From contig MSXM01000004.1 of assembly GCA_002083565.1 (NCBI GenBank), positions 32,762-85,898 of the forward strand: DNA of 53,137 bases, in the 5' to 3' direction. Both the position numbers and the translations under genes were made by a program. Position 1 is the first letter of the stretch; every line of letters begins with the position of its first letter. The notes under the pieces were generated by a model. The model searched no databases. It had not been told where the DNA came from and saw only the letters and a list, made by a program, of their open reading frames with translations. Below are positions 22,937 to 31,400 of this stretch, piece after piece. The stretch is from Nitrospira sp. ST-bin4. Lineage in GTDB: Bacteria; Nitrospirota; Nitrospiria; Nitrospirales; Nitrospiraceae.

Positions 22937-25522
22937 CTACCGAGGACGAGTAATCCCCAGCTTTTGCATTTTGGAGATAAGCGTGGTGCGCTTCATGCCG
23001 AGTTTGCCAGCTGCGCCAGCCGCGCCGCCGATGACCCAGTTGGTCTCGCGCAGGATTTTCAGAATGTGATCGCGCTCGGCCTGTTCAAGGGTGGCCGTCC
23101 CGGAATGTTCCGAATGGCTCGGCGTCCGTTTCAATTCGGCCAGAGACACGTAGAGATCCGCTCCATGCGTGAGGATCACCGCCCGCTCGACGAAGTTTTC
23201 CAGTTCGCGCACATTGCCGGGCCAGGAATAATTCTGCAGGGCCTTCATGGCCTCGGACGGAATCGTCTCAATGTGTTTCTTCATCCGTTGAGCGAATTTT
23301 TGCGCAAAATGCCGGACCAGCAACGGGATGTCTTCCGGACGTTCGCGCAGGGGAGGCACGGTGATGGGAAAGACCTTGAGCCGATAGTAAAGATCGCTTC
23401 GGAACGTCTGATTTCCGACCATCTGTCCGAGATCGCGATTCGTGGCGGCGATCACCCGGACATTGACGTGGGCAGTCCTGGTGCTCCCCAGACGCTCAAA
23501 CTCCTGCTCTTGAAGGACACGCAGCAGCTTGACTTGGAGCTCCAGGGGGATTTCGCCGACTTCATCGAGGAAGATCGTGCCGCGGTCGGCCAACTCGAAC
23601 CGGCCTATCTTGGTGGCGATGGCTCCGGTAAACGCGCCTCTTTCATGCCCAAACAGTTCGCTTTCAAGAAGCCCGGTCGGGATTGCAGCACAGTTCAGTT
23701 TCACGAACGTCCGATCCCGACGATCGCTGCGATTGTGGAGAGCCCGTGCGATCAGTTCTTTGCCGGTACCCGTTTCTCCAAGAATCAGCACGGTGGAGTC
23801 GGTGGCGGCGACGGTTTCCACCTCCTTGAGGATCTGCTTAAGGGCACGGCTCTCGCCGATAATCTCTTCGAAGTTGTAGTCAGTCTGAATCTCTTCTTCG
23901 AGATACACCTTCTCCTTCGCAAGTTTATCCTTGAGTGTCGCAATCTCTTGATACGCCGTGGAATTGGCCACTGCCAGCGCAATCTGTTTCGACACCTCGC
24001 TGAGCAGTTCTGCGTCTGTTGTCGAGAATGCATTGTCCTCGAGGCTGCCAAGATTCAAGGCCCCGAAGGTCTGATCGTGTAAAAGAAGGGGAACACAACA
24101 GGCTGAACGGACTCCTTCTGCCAAGAAGCCCTGGGAAACGGTGCTTTTCGATTGTTCAAGATCATGCCGCCCCAACAAGACGGCCTCTCGCTGTGTGATG
24201 GCCGTGGTGGAAGGGCAACCGCACAGTGTACAGGTCGTGCCTTCTTCGATGAATCCTTTCCGACCGGGAAAATCCAATGCGTAGAGTTTCAGTTGGTTCG
24301 TATGTTGGTCCAAGAGGGCCAAGCTGACCACGTCCGCTTTCATTACGCGCCGGATGCTGACTGTGATCGATGTGAATAACTCCCGTAATTCCAGGTGGGA
24401 CACGACAGCGTTGTTGATATCGAGCAGTAGGCGCTGCCGGTCCCGTTCGAGGGCGAGTTGTTTCTGCGCAGTCTCCGCTTCTTGATGGTTCAAGACATTG
24501 TCCACTGCCACCGCGATCTGCTTCGCCACTTGATTCAGAAAGTCGACCTCGGAGTTCCCAAAGGCGCAAGTATTCACGCTGCCAAATCCGATCGCACCCA
24601 ATCGGCGCACCGCCGTGGTGAGCGGAAGGAAGCAGCAGGACCGCACGGTCATTTCCCGCAGCATCCCGACGATCTTGGGGAAACGGGATTCCTCATCCAC
24701 GCGCGGCATGACGACTGATTGCTGGTTCTTGAGCACCCACGCCGAGATGGATTCCTCCATCATCAGCTCCGAGCCGTCCGGAACACGCTCGGTCTGGTCA
24801 GTGGCCAGCACGTGAATTCTCATCACATCACGCAGCGGATCATGCAAGATCAGGCCGATAAATTCGAACGGCACCACGGAAGGAAGCCGCTTCCCCAATT
24901 CATTGAACAGCACTTTGAGGTCACGATGGGCGGTAATCGCTTCCGAGACCTCGAGTAAAAGCCGCAACCGCTCTCGGTCCAGTGTCAGGTCCCGGTGGTG
25001 AAGTACATTGTCCACCGCGACCGCGATCAATTGGCCGACTTGCTGAAGGAATGCCAGATCCGATTCACTGTAAGCCGCCTTCTGCAAACTCGAAAAGCCT
25101 ATGGCTCCCAAACGCCGCACGGCGGTGGTGAGCGGGACGAAACAAAACGAATGGATGCCGTCCTGCTTCATGCGCTCGGTGACAGTGGGCCAGCGATGTT
25201 CTTCGACAAGATCGGGAACGAGGATCGGTTGTTGCGTCAGCCACACCGATCCGGCGGGGGTTTCTTCCACCGGCTCTTCATGGCCGCCCACAAGGTCAGC
25301 CGGTACGTTGGCTTGAATGGTGTGCAAGCGCATCGTGTTGCGAGCCGCATCGTACAAAGACAGGCCGACGAAATTGACCTGGACCACGCGGGGCAGGCGC
25401 TGAGCGAGATCGCGAAACAGATCGTGCAGGTCGCGATGCGCGGAAATCGCTTCTGCGACTTCGAGCAAGGTGCGATACCGCTCTTCCATCGTTTCGCACA
25501 GAGGGACCGATAACGGTTCCAT
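22937..25522 (-). CDS. Sigma-54 activator with three GAF domains, AAA+ and Fis HTH
   Basis: 861 residues. Three GAF domains occupy about 15-170, 185-350 and 365-530. The first two share the segment FxPLTTAVRRLGAIGF, and the third contains a CTLCGCP cysteine cluster. AAA+ spans about 550-780 with GETGTGKE near 581, ERGAFTGA, and FLDEVGEIPLELQVKLLRVL. The Fis-type HTH is GGAAGAAGKLGMKRTTLISK near the C-terminus. There is no receiver domain, so GAF-sensed small molecules or redox state probably control it. Its recognition helix is nearly the same as that of the activator at 40907. It lies directly upstream of the DedA-rhodanese operon. Confidence 0.93.
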   Translation of the reverse strand: MEPLSVPLCETMEERYRTLLEVAEAISAHRDLHDLFRDLAQRLPRVVQVNFVGLSLYDAARNTMRLHTIQANVPADLVGGHEEPVEETPAGSVWLTQQPILVPDLVEEHRWPTVTERMKQDGIHSFCFVPLTTAVRRLGAIGFSSLQKAAYSESDLAFLQQVGQLIAVAVDNVLHHRDLTLDRERLRLLLEVSEAITAHRDLKVLFNELGKRLPSVVPFEFIGLILHDPLRDVMRIHVLATDQTERVPDGSELMMEESISAWVLKNQQSVVMPRVDEESRFPKIVGMLREMTVRSCCFLPLTTAVRRLGAIGFGSVNTCAFGNSEVDFLNQVAKQIAVAVDNVLNHQEAETAQKQLALERDRQRLLLDINNAVVSHLELRELFTSITVSIRRVMKADVVSLALLDQHTNQLKLYALDFPGRKGFIEEGTTCTLCGCPSTTAITQREAVLLGRHDLEQSKSTVSQGFLAEGVRSACCVPLLLHDQTFGALNLGSLEDNAFSTTDAELLSEVSKQIALAVANSTAYQEIATLKDKLAKEKVYLEEEIQTDYNFEEIIGESRALKQILKEVETVAATDSTVLILGETGTGKELIARALHNRSDRRDRTFVKLNCAAIPTGLLESELFGHERGAFTGAIATKIGRFELADRGTIFLDEVGEIPLELQVKLLRVLQEQEFERLGSTRTAHVNVRVIAATNRDLGQMVGNQTFRSDLYYRLKVFPITVPPLRERPEDIPLLVRHFAQKFAQRMKKHIETIPSEAMKALQNYSWPGNVRELENFVERAVILTHGADLYVSLAELKRTPSHSEHSGTATLEQAERDHILKILRETNWVIGGAAGAAGKLGMKRTTLISKMQKLGITRPR

Positions 25523-25671
25523 GGCGGTGTAGTATGCCGTATCGACCAGCGCGGCTCAAGCCGCCCACCAGTCGAACCCACGGATGAGTGTTTTTTGGAT
25601 GGCGCGGTTCACTGTAAATGTAGTGGGAATTCAGTTCTCTCCTTTCACCTTGACCGGGAATGGCAGTGCCC

Positions 25672-25968
25672 TCACCCTCCCGCCATGGCACCGACGATCA
25701 ACAATGGCTCGGCTCCGCTTGCCACAGTTGGGGGGAGGGGAGTATCCGTCGATTCATGCGAGACATCCTGCTCGCAGGCGAAGAACCGGATGAACGGCCG
25801 GCGCTGCTTTGTCGTATGATCGCGGATGGTTCCCCGTAGCATTGGATAACGGGCCTCCAAGCTATCGAGCACCGAGTTCACCGTCGCAGGACCAGCGATA
25901 TCCAGCAGGACCTCGCCATCCACCCGCGCGAGGGTTCGCAAATGTTGTGGAAGAATCACGCGTACCAT
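25672..25968 (-). CDS. MoaD/ThiS-family ubiquitin-like small protein
   Basis: 98 residues: MVRVILPQHLRTLARVDGEV, LDIAGPATVNSVLDSLEARY, PMLRGTIRD, FIRFFACEQDVSHESTDTPL and the C-terminal end LLIVGAMAGG. The beta-grasp pattern and Gly-Gly end are those of MoaD/ThiS-like sulfur carriers. An in-frame ATG at 26061 overlaps the BNR gene stop as ATGA. It would add 31 residues of unfamiliar sequence encoded by a repeat-like stretch, so either start is possible. Paired with the BNR-repeat gene upstream, an association I have seen for this protein type. Confidence 0.85.
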   Translation of the reverse strand: MVRVILPQHLRTLARVDGEVLLDIAGPATVNSVLDSLEARYPMLRGTIRDHTTKQRRPFIRFFACEQDVSHESTDTPLPPTVASGAEPLLIVGAMAGG

Positions 25969-25985
25969 TTGGGTATCTCGTATCT

Positions 25986-25998
25986 CGTGAAGCGTATC
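25986..25998 (-). repeat. Inverted 13-bp repeat flanking the BNR gene, left copy
   Basis: Minus strand GATACGCTTCACG. The same 13 bases occur on the plus strand at 27310-27322, so the BNR-repeat gene is flanked by inverted copies about 1.3 kb apart. Both are in stretches rich in short TTTCACG/TTCACGA-like words. Short enough that chance or a dispersed intergenic repeat are both possible. Confidence 0.45.
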
Positions 25999-26057
25999 TT
26001 GCGTACGAAAATCGTTACATGCGTTTTGCGAATGATGTTTCGACACTTCATGTCGAG

Positions 26058-27239
26058 TCATAGTATCTGAGCTTCTACCGACAGCACCGCCGGTAGATCC
26101 CGCACGATCGGTGTCCAACTGTCTCCACCGTCGGCCGAGCCGTAGACCTGCCCGCCGGTCGTGCCGACGTAGATTCCGCAGGGATCGAGCTGATCGACGG
26201 CCATGGCATCGCGGAGGACGTTGACGTAGCAATCTTGCTGCGGCAGCCCCTTGGTCAGCGCCTCCCATTCGTTGCCGCCCACCTTGCTGCGATACACGCG
26301 TAACTTGCCTTCCGGCGGGTAGTGCTCGGAGTCGCTCTTGATGGGGACGACATAGATCGTATTCGGTTCATGTGCATGGACGGCAATCGGAAATCCGAAA
26401 TCACTCGGCAGGTTGCCGCTGATCTCATGCCAGGAGTCCCCGCCATCGTCGCTGCGCAGCACATCCCAATGTTTCTGCATGAACAGGACATTCGGACGAG
26501 ACGGGTGCATTGCGATGCAATGCACGCAGTGGCCGACGTCGGCATCCGGATCAGGCAGTTCATACTTCGATTGCAAGCCTTTGTTGGCGGGCCGCCAAGT
26601 CTGGCCGGCGTCGTCGCTGCGGAACGCGCCGGCTGCCGAGATGGCGACGAACATGCGGTCCGGCTGGCCGGTATTCAGCAAGATGGTATGGAGGCACATT
26701 CCGCCGGCGCCCGGCTGCCAAAGTTGGCCCTTGGCACTCCGAAGCCCCGCCAGCTCATGCCACGTCTTGCCTCCGTCCGTAGATTTGAAGATAGCGGCAT
26801 CCTCCACACCGGCATAGGCCGTATCTGGATCAGTGAGCGACGGTTCGAGATGCCACACGCGCTTGAACTCCCAGGGACGCTGCGAGCCGTCATAGTGTTG
26901 GTGTGTCGTGAGCGGCTTGCCGGTTTTCTCCGATGCGTCATACAGGAACATGTTGCTTTCGCCCTTCGGCATGCCGTCCGCTCCCATGAGGTCCTCTGGT
27001 TTTGTGCCGGGCGGATTCCAGGTCTTGCCGCCGTCGTCGGAGCGCTGAATGACTTGACCGAACCAACTACTGGTTTGTGAGGCATAGATCCGATCAGGAT
27101 CGACCGGCGAGCCTTTCAAATGGTACAGCTCCCAGCCTCCAAAGTGAGGACCATCGACCGTCCACTGTTTCCGCTTGCCATCGGACGTCAGGATGAATGC
27201 ACCCTTTCTTGTCCCAACCAACAGCCGTACGGTGCTCAT
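26058..27239 (-). CDS. BNR/Asp-box repeat (WD40/sialidase-like beta-propeller) protein
   Basis: 393 residues starting MSTVRLLVGTRKGAFILTSD. Asp-box repeats S-x-D-x-G-x-T/S-W recur: QRSDDGGKTWNPPG, FKSTDGGKTWHELAG, FRSDDAGQTWRPAN, LRSDDGGDSWHEIS and YGSADGGDSWTPIV. The pattern forms a multi-bladed beta-propeller. It lacks a signal peptide, so it is probably cytoplasmic, and sialidase activity should not be inferred. It belongs to the glycosidase-like group often listed as exo-alpha-sialidase. The stop overlaps a possible ATG of the MoaD-like gene. Confidence 0.88.
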   Translation of the reverse strand: MSTVRLLVGTRKGAFILTSDGKRKQWTVDGPHFGGWELYHLKGSPVDPDRIYASQTSSWFGQVIQRSDDGGKTWNPPGTKPEDLMGADGMPKGESNMFLYDASEKTGKPLTTHQHYDGSQRPWEFKRVWHLEPSLTDPDTAYAGVEDAAIFKSTDGGKTWHELAGLRSAKGQLWQPGAGGMCLHTILLNTGQPDRMFVAISAAGAFRSDDAGQTWRPANKGLQSKYELPDPDADVGHCVHCIAMHPSRPNVLFMQKHWDVLRSDDGGDSWHEISGNLPSDFGFPIAVHAHEPNTIYVVPIKSDSEHYPPEGKLRVYRSKVGGNEWEALTKGLPQQDCYVNVLRDAMAVDQLDPCGIYVGTTGGQVYGSADGGDSWTPIVRDLPAVLSVEAQIL

Positions 27240-27309
27240 TCCATGCTCCTTTCTTCGTCGTTCGTCTCTCGATTTAGTGTTACTGGATGTCAGCCTTCAA
27301 CTTTGACGA

Positions 27310-27322
27310 GATACGCTTCACG
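27310..27322 (+). repeat. Inverted 13-bp repeat flanking the BNR gene, right copy
   Basis: Plus strand GATACGCTTCACG, mate of the copy at 25986-25998. It is followed by TTTCACGCTTCACGAG, a run of two more CTTCACG-like words. The stretch lies just before the YciI gene stop codon at 27325. Confidence 0.45.
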
Positions 27323-27324
27323 TT

Positions 27325-27699
27325 TCACGCTTCACGAGAGTTTGGCAGCCCTGCTATTTCGACCAACGGACGCACTTCGACGGTGCCGATCCGTGCCCCC
27401 GGCACTCGTTCGGCAATCCTGATCGCCTCTTCCTGGTTCTCAACATCGACCAGGAAGTAGCCGGCGAGCTGTTCTCTGGTCTCCATGAACGGGCCATCAG
27501 TGACAATCTCTTTACCCTCTCGTACTTGAACAACGCTCCCTGTTGCCTCAGGCTGCAGGGGTGAAGCATGGATATACTGCCCCTTGCTATCAAGTTGGTG
27601 GCACAGCTGAATCGATTCCGCGAGCATGTCTTTCCTGGTACCTTCAGGCATGGTGTTGAACCTGTCTTCATTGTGATGGACCAGCAGCAGATATTTCAT
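27325..27699 (-). CDS. YciI/DGPF-family protein, copy 2
   Basis: 124 residues: MKYLLLVHHNEDRFNTMPEG, then VTDGPFMETREQLAGYFLVD at about residues 66-85 and EEAIRIAERVPGARIGTVEV. This is the DGPF subgroup of the YciI fold. Its N-terminus and C-terminal GTVEVRPL resemble the copy at 33463 more than the other two. A CGACTA box lies at 27728-27723, about 20 nt upstream of the start, but no TGTCGA box is found at the right distance, so ECF42 control is unproven here. Confidence 0.88.
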   Translation of the reverse strand: MKYLLLVHHNEDRFNTMPEGTRKDMLAESIQLCHQLDSKGQYIHASPLQPEATGSVVQVREGKEIVTDGPFMETREQLAGYFLVDVENQEEAIRIAERVPGARIGTVEVRPLVEIAGLPNSREA

Positions 27700-27776
27700 G
27701 GCTTGCCTCTCGTCACATAAGATAGTCGTGGGGGTTGGCCAAGAGTGATCATGCTCTCCACAGTTTTCGAGTTGGT

Positions 27777-28196
27777 CTATCCCCGTTCATCCACTGGCCT
27801 AAGGGAGGGCTTAATATCAATGATAGGGGTTCCATCGATGGCCTCCATCGGTCCAACTCGTAACCGATGTCCAACAATCTCTAAGACAGTGACTTGATGA
27901 AGTCCGATGGGGTTGGGACGATCTGGTGATCGAGTTGCAAATACGCCCATCAACGGCGCCTTTAAGTCGCGCTGTGGGTGTACTTGCAGAACATTCCGTT
28001 GTGCGCAATGAAACCATGTAAGTACGATGACCTCGTCACCGGCCGAGATGCCGATCAGTCCTTCCGCGTTCGACGCTCTGAACTCCAACCATGCCTCAGG
28101 TGCGCTTTCGTCTCCCTGAAGCGGTGCGCTCTCAATGGACGTTAGGGGTGAACAGATCATCCCGATTGGTTCGACTAGGTAGTGATGTTCACTCAT
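27777..28196 (-). CDS. trmO: tRNA (N6-threonylcarbamoyladenosine37-N6) methyltransferase-like TrmO/TsaA
   Basis: 139 residues: YLVEPIGMICSPLTSIESAP, EGLIGISAGDEVIVLTWFHC, and the family signature GVFATRSPDRPNPIGLHQVT at about residues 89-108, then DGTPIIDIKPSL. This is the single-domain TrmO (YaeB/VirR/TsaA) beta-barrel that binds SAM. Canonical TrmO methylates t6A37 of tRNA-Thr. Small family members without the C-terminal extension also occur in non-tRNA contexts, so the tRNA role is inferred. It stands between two YciI genes on the same strand. Confidence 0.8.
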   Translation of the reverse strand: MSEHHYLVEPIGMICSPLTSIESAPLQGDESAPEAWLEFRASNAEGLIGISAGDEVIVLTWFHCAQRNVLQVHPQRDLKAPLMGVFATRSPDRPNPIGLHQVTVLEIVGHRLRVGPMEAIDGTPIIDIKPSLRPVDERG

Positions 28197-28250
28197 GTCT
28201 CGTTCTACAAGCGAGGAGTCGAAAATGGAAAATGAGGGAGCTTCATAGGT

Positions 28251-28628
28251 CTATTTCCTTGTGGAGCCGGAGTCCGGGCTCTCGAAGATTTGACGAATCT
28301 CTGTTTCTCCCTCCCATCCCGGCCAATGGTCCTTGTGCAGTTGCATGAAGCAGACTGTTTGTTCGATTGCTTCGTGCTTTGACCTGACTTCAAACACCGC
28401 GTAGCCACCGACCACTTCCCTGGTTTCAAGGAATGGCCCGTCGGTCACAGCCAGCTGACCGCCAGCCAACCGGACGCGCGCGCCTGCTGCACTTGGGAGA
28501 AGTCCCCCCATTTCGATCATGACGCCTGCTTTAGCATTTTCCTCAGCCAGCTTTGCCATGGCCTCCATGAGTGCCTTGGGGGGAGGGCCTGCATTTTCGG
28601 CGGACTTGACCATCATCATGAATCGCAT
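28251..28628 (-). CDS. YciI/DGPF-family protein, copy 3
   Basis: 125 residues: MRFMMMVKSAENAGPPPKAL, EENAKAGVMIEMGGLLPSAA, LAVTDGPFLETREVVGGYAV at about residues 60-79, and WEGETEIRQIFESPD near the C-terminus. It resembles copy 1 at 5585, including the E-I-R-Q-(V/I)-F end. AAAGGAG precedes the ATG at 28628. It has a complete ECF42-type promoter upstream (28681-28708). Confidence 0.88.
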   Translation of the reverse strand: MRFMMMVKSAENAGPPPKALMEAMAKLAEENAKAGVMIEMGGLLPSAAGARVRLAGGQLAVTDGPFLETREVVGGYAVFEVRSKHEAIEQTVCFMQLHKDHWPGWEGETEIRQIFESPDSGSTRK

Positions 28629-28680
28629 TCTTGTGTCTCCTTTCTTGAGTTCACTAGTTGTTACGTTAGCTGTCTACAAA

Positions 28681-28708
28681 TAGTCGTTCAAGAATGCCAA
28701 AATCGACA
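28681..28708 (-). promoter_or_regulatory. ECF42-type promoter of the YciI gene at 28251
   Basis: Minus strand TGTCGA (28708-28703), 16 nt, CGACTA (28686-28681). Identical boxes and spacing to the promoter at 33891-33918 of the ECF42 operon itself. Expected start about 45 nt before the YciI start codon. Confidence 0.7.
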
Positions 28709-28788
28709 TTGGCGTCTTCATTGCTGGGAGGGAATTGATATATTTGTGTAAGCGCATGATATTCCAGGCAGAATCTGGCGTGCAAGGA

Positions 28789-29073
28789 ATGAATCGACGG
28801 TCTGTTACACCTGCTGATGTAGCGGTGCTGCGTCAGTGGGATGCGCAGCCACACGTACGGGCATCGGATCCCGACGACAACTGGGCGTGGGAGGTTGAGC
28901 TCAGCAAAGTTCCTGATTTAAGAGAGCAGTTGATCGCAGAACATGATGGCCGTCCCATCGGATTCATCCAGATTATCGATCCAGCCCGTGAAGAAAGTCA
29001 TTATTGGGGTGACGTTCCCTCTGGCCTTCGAGCGCTTCCTCCAGTGTATGCTGTCGCCAACCGAATTGAATAG
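28789..29073 (+). pseudogene. Truncated GNAT acetyltransferase (aminoglycoside 6'-N-acetyltransferase-like)
   Basis: The plus-strand frame reads VTPADVAVLRQWDAQPHVRA, then SDPDDNWAWEVELSKVPDLR, REQLIAEHDGRPIGFIQIID and PAREESHYWGDVPSGLRALP. This is the N-terminal half of AAC(6')-like GNAT proteins, which normally continue from GLRA into a D-I-W-I-G acetyl-CoA-binding half. Here the frame ends 14 residues after GLRA, and no remainder follows before the LLM gene at 29131. The acetyl-CoA site is missing, so it should be inactive. The start is uncertain: a TTG at 28735 and an ATG at 28756 are also in frame. Confidence 0.7.
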
Positions 29074-29130
29074 CAAGCTGACAACATCGGCGCAACTTTG
29101 ATGAGGCGGCGAATGATTGAGGTGGCCGAT

Positions 29131-30144
29131 TCAACCGACTGACGTTGGCTTGCGACGCTCTCTCGCTTCCTCAGACCCTTCCGTAGGCACGGTCAATTTC
29201 TGTTTTGAAAAGTACGGTACGACTTCAGCTCCCAGTTCTTCCAACACTTCGCCGGCTGGCCGCGAGCCGTACTTCAGGTTGAGAATGACGTGGTTAGCGC
29301 CTCGCGACTCCAGCTTATTCAGCAACTCAATAAGCATAGTGCGGCCCAAGCGAAAGCCGAGATGGATCGGTGTCGGTGCGGTATGGGGATCGTCCGTCAA
29401 GTCAATATAGAGGGATTGCACAAAAGGTTTGAACCTCCCCGGTGCGGCTTCTGCGGTCAATCGTTTCCACATTGCAATCACATCGGTCTGGGCTGCGAGG
29501 GGGCGCGGATAGGTAATCCAGCCGTCACTCTGGGCAGCGATCCATTCCATCGGCTGGCGGCTACTGCCCGTGACAAGGAGGGGTAAGGTGCCTAACACCG
29601 GTTTAGGCAGAAGGTCCACATCATGCAACGAACCAAAGGGACTTTCAATTTCGGGGAATTGTGTTTCGAGAACCTGACGCAGCACCTCGAATGAATCGCG
29701 AAACCGTTCGCCTCGCGTTTCTGCATCGAGTCCAAACACGGGGAATTCCACCGGACGATCGCCCGATGCGATTCCCAACACGAGACGGCCACCGGACAGC
29801 TGATCGACCGAGGCGGCTGCCTTGGCGACGTGCAATGGATGCCGTAACGACAGGACGATGCTGCCGGCCGCCAGTGCGATACGGCGCGTGTGTCTCGCCA
29901 GATATCCGAGATACACCCAAGGATCGTAGATCTGTCCGACATCGCCGAACGATGGATCATACAGTGGTACGTCACGCACCCAGAGTGCTGCGAACCCCAG
30001 CCGCTCTGCCTGCCGCGCACGCGCAAGGTGGTCGCGCATCGTGGGGATGCTGCCCTGATAGGCTTCGATAGGGACAAAAAGGCCGAGTGTCAGACGCCCT
30101 TCGGCAAACATCGTTCGAAATCCAGGATGCATCGATCGATCCAT
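29131..30144 (-). CDS. LLM-class flavin-dependent oxidoreductase (luciferase-like)
   Basis: 337 residues. TLGLFVPIEAYQGSIPTMRD begins a TIM barrel, followed by AERLGFAALWVRDVPLYDPS, ALAAGSIVLSLRHPLHVAKA and SVDQLSGGRLVLGIASGDRP. These are bacterial luciferase-like monooxygenase blocks, LLM family. The flavin could be FMN or F420. AAGGAGG lies 4 nt before the ATG at 30144. It is the third gene of a TetR-controlled operon with an F420-reductase-like protein and a RidA protein, which favours a small oxidative degradation or detoxification pathway. Confidence 0.88.
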   Translation of the reverse strand: MDRSMHPGFRTMFAEGRLTLGLFVPIEAYQGSIPTMRDHLARARQAERLGFAALWVRDVPLYDPSFGDVGQIYDPWVYLGYLARHTRRIALAAGSIVLSLRHPLHVAKAAASVDQLSGGRLVLGIASGDRPVEFPVFGLDAETRGERFRDSFEVLRQVLETQFPEIESPFGSLHDVDLLPKPVLGTLPLLVTGSSRQPMEWIAAQSDGWITYPRPLAAQTDVIAMWKRLTAEAAPGRFKPFVQSLYIDLTDDPHTAPTPIHLGFRLGRTMLIELLNKLESRGANHVILNLKYGSRPAGEVLEELGAEVVPYFSKQKLTVPTEGSEEARERRKPTSVG

Positions 30145-30169
30145 TTTGTCCTCCTTCGATCACATTCGT

Positions 30170-30628
30170 TCAACAAAGTTCGAGTATGATCTCCAATTCG
30201 ACCGGCATCTTTGCCGGCAACGAATAAGCACCAATCGCTAGCCGGGCGTGACCGCCCGTTTCATTGAACACCGATGCAAGCAGCGTGGAGGCGCCATCGG
30301 CGACGGACGCATGGCCGGTGAAATCCGGCGATCCGGCAATATAGGCCGTCAACCGTACCACCCTCTTGATACGATCCAGCGAGCTGAGCTCGGCCTGCGC
30401 AACGGCAAGGCCATTGAGGGCCGCCAACCTAGCGGCTTGGCGGCCCTCATCGAGCGACAGTTCTGTCCCAACTCGTCCAGTCCAGGCAGGACGTCCGTCT
30501 TTCACAGGTAGCATGCCACTGAGAAACAACATGCCACCCGCAGCCACCGCGGGGACATATGCCCCGAGCGGGGTGGGCGGCTCAGGTAAGACTAACCGCA
30601 GTTCCCGCAACCGTTGCATCACGGTCAT
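30170..30628 (-). CDS. RidA/YjgF family protein, copy 2
   Basis: 152 residues: YVPAVAAGGMLFLSGMLPVK, RQAARLAALNGLAVAQAELS, LDRIKRVVRLTAYIAGSPDF and LPAKMPVELEIILEL. This is the RidA group of about 150 residues (YjgH/UK114-like). Canonical catalytic Arg near the C-terminus is not evident, so deaminase activity is unsure. It overlaps the stop of the reductase gene by ATGA and precedes the LLM gene by 25 nt, so it is translated with them. RidA homologues often sit in flavin-oxidase pathways such as pyrimidine or quinoline degradation. Confidence 0.85.
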   Translation of the reverse strand: MTVMQRLRELRLVLPEPPTPLGAYVPAVAAGGMLFLSGMLPVKDGRPAWTGRVGTELSLDEGRQAARLAALNGLAVAQAELSSLDRIKRVVRLTAYIAGSPDFTGHASVADGASTLLASVFNETGGHARLAIGAYSLPAKMPVELEIILELC

Positions 30629-31329
30629 CGCGGCCCTCCTCCCATAGCAGGAGTGATAAGGTGTGAGTAGCGGTCGGCGCTACCAGGTGTCCAAGGCTCG
30701 CCGACAAACCGGTAGTTCATGCGTGGGAAATAGCCGTAGCGTTGGCCAAGTTCGCCACTCAGGAGTGTCATCCGTTCAATCACGCGCGCATTGGCCAGTC
30801 GGCCTGCATCCACGAAGCGGAACGGCATTGGCTGGACAATCGTGAGAAAATCCTGCTTGGCAGCGTTGTCGTCCCCAACGACGAAGACGTCGGTCACGGT
30901 CCCGTCGAATGTCGGAGCGTCGAAGACTTCCCACCAGACGTTCTTGAAGGCGCCGACGATCCTCCACTCCGGGAAGTGCCGCTGCAGTTCCTCCGCTCCG
31001 CTGGTATCCCAGGGGAGAATGAAATCCGTATAGTCGGCGTTAAACGGATTCGAAATATCGATGACGATCTTCCCCGCAAGGTGCGTGCGATATGGCTGAA
31101 GCGTCTCAATCATGCCGTCCCGCAGAAACATGGCCGGCAAGACAAGGTCCGCTTGTGCTGCTTGCTGATAGCTGGCCGGGGTGATGCCAGGCACGTTCAA
31201 CCCCTCGACGATCCGCTCGGCTCGCCGCGGATCGCGCGAGCCGAGTAGGACCCGTGCGCCTGCCTTCGCAAACGCCTCCGCCAAACGCACGCCCATCCGC
31301 CCTGTTCCCAAGATACCTACGGTCTTCAT
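30625..31329 (-). CDS. NADPH-dependent F420 reductase-like NAD(P)-binding protein
   Basis: 234 residues. The N-terminus MKTVGILGTGRMGVRLAEAF is the G-x-G-x-x-G Rossmann motif, followed by RVLLGSRDPRRAERIVEGL. KIVIDISNPF and HFPEWRIVGAFKNVWWEVFD fit the F420H2:NADP oxidoreductase (FNO/NpdG) branch of the NADP-oxidoreductase coenzyme F420-dependent family. Whether F420 is really used cannot be told; family members without F420 exist. AGGGAGG precedes the ATG at 31329. First gene of the operon, with the TetR operator 32 nt upstream. Confidence 0.82.
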   Translation of the reverse strand: MKTVGILGTGRMGVRLAEAFAKAGARVLLGSRDPRRAERIVEGLNVPGITPASYQQAAQADLVLPAMFLRDGMIETLQPYRTHLAGKIVIDISNPFNADYTDFILPWDTSGAEELQRHFPEWRIVGAFKNVWWEVFDAPTFDGTVTDVFVVGDDNAAKQDFLTIVQPMPFRFVDAGRLANARVIERMTLLSGELGQRYGYFPRMNYRFVGEPWTPGSADRYSHLITPAMGGGPR

Positions 31330-31360
31330 AACGTCCTCCCTATGGTTATGATGTAAAAAA

Positions 31361-31378
31361 ACCTACTAGTAGGTAGGT
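31361..31378. promoter_or_regulatory. TetR operator of the reductase-RidA-LLM operon
   Basis: Perfect inverted repeat ACCTAC-TAGTAG-GTAGGT. The same arms with the same 6-bp spacing occur in front of the tetR-type gene (31984-32011). It lies 32 nt upstream of the reductase ATG, between the repressor stop codon and the operon start, where it would block a promoter. Confidence 0.8.
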
Positions 31379-31400
31379 CTCCCTGACAAAAAAACTCCCC

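Noticed and set aside
27723..27745. ECF42-type promoter before the YciI gene at 27325
   Set aside because: A CGACTA box is present but no TGTCGA lies 16-17 nt upstream (GATCAC instead).
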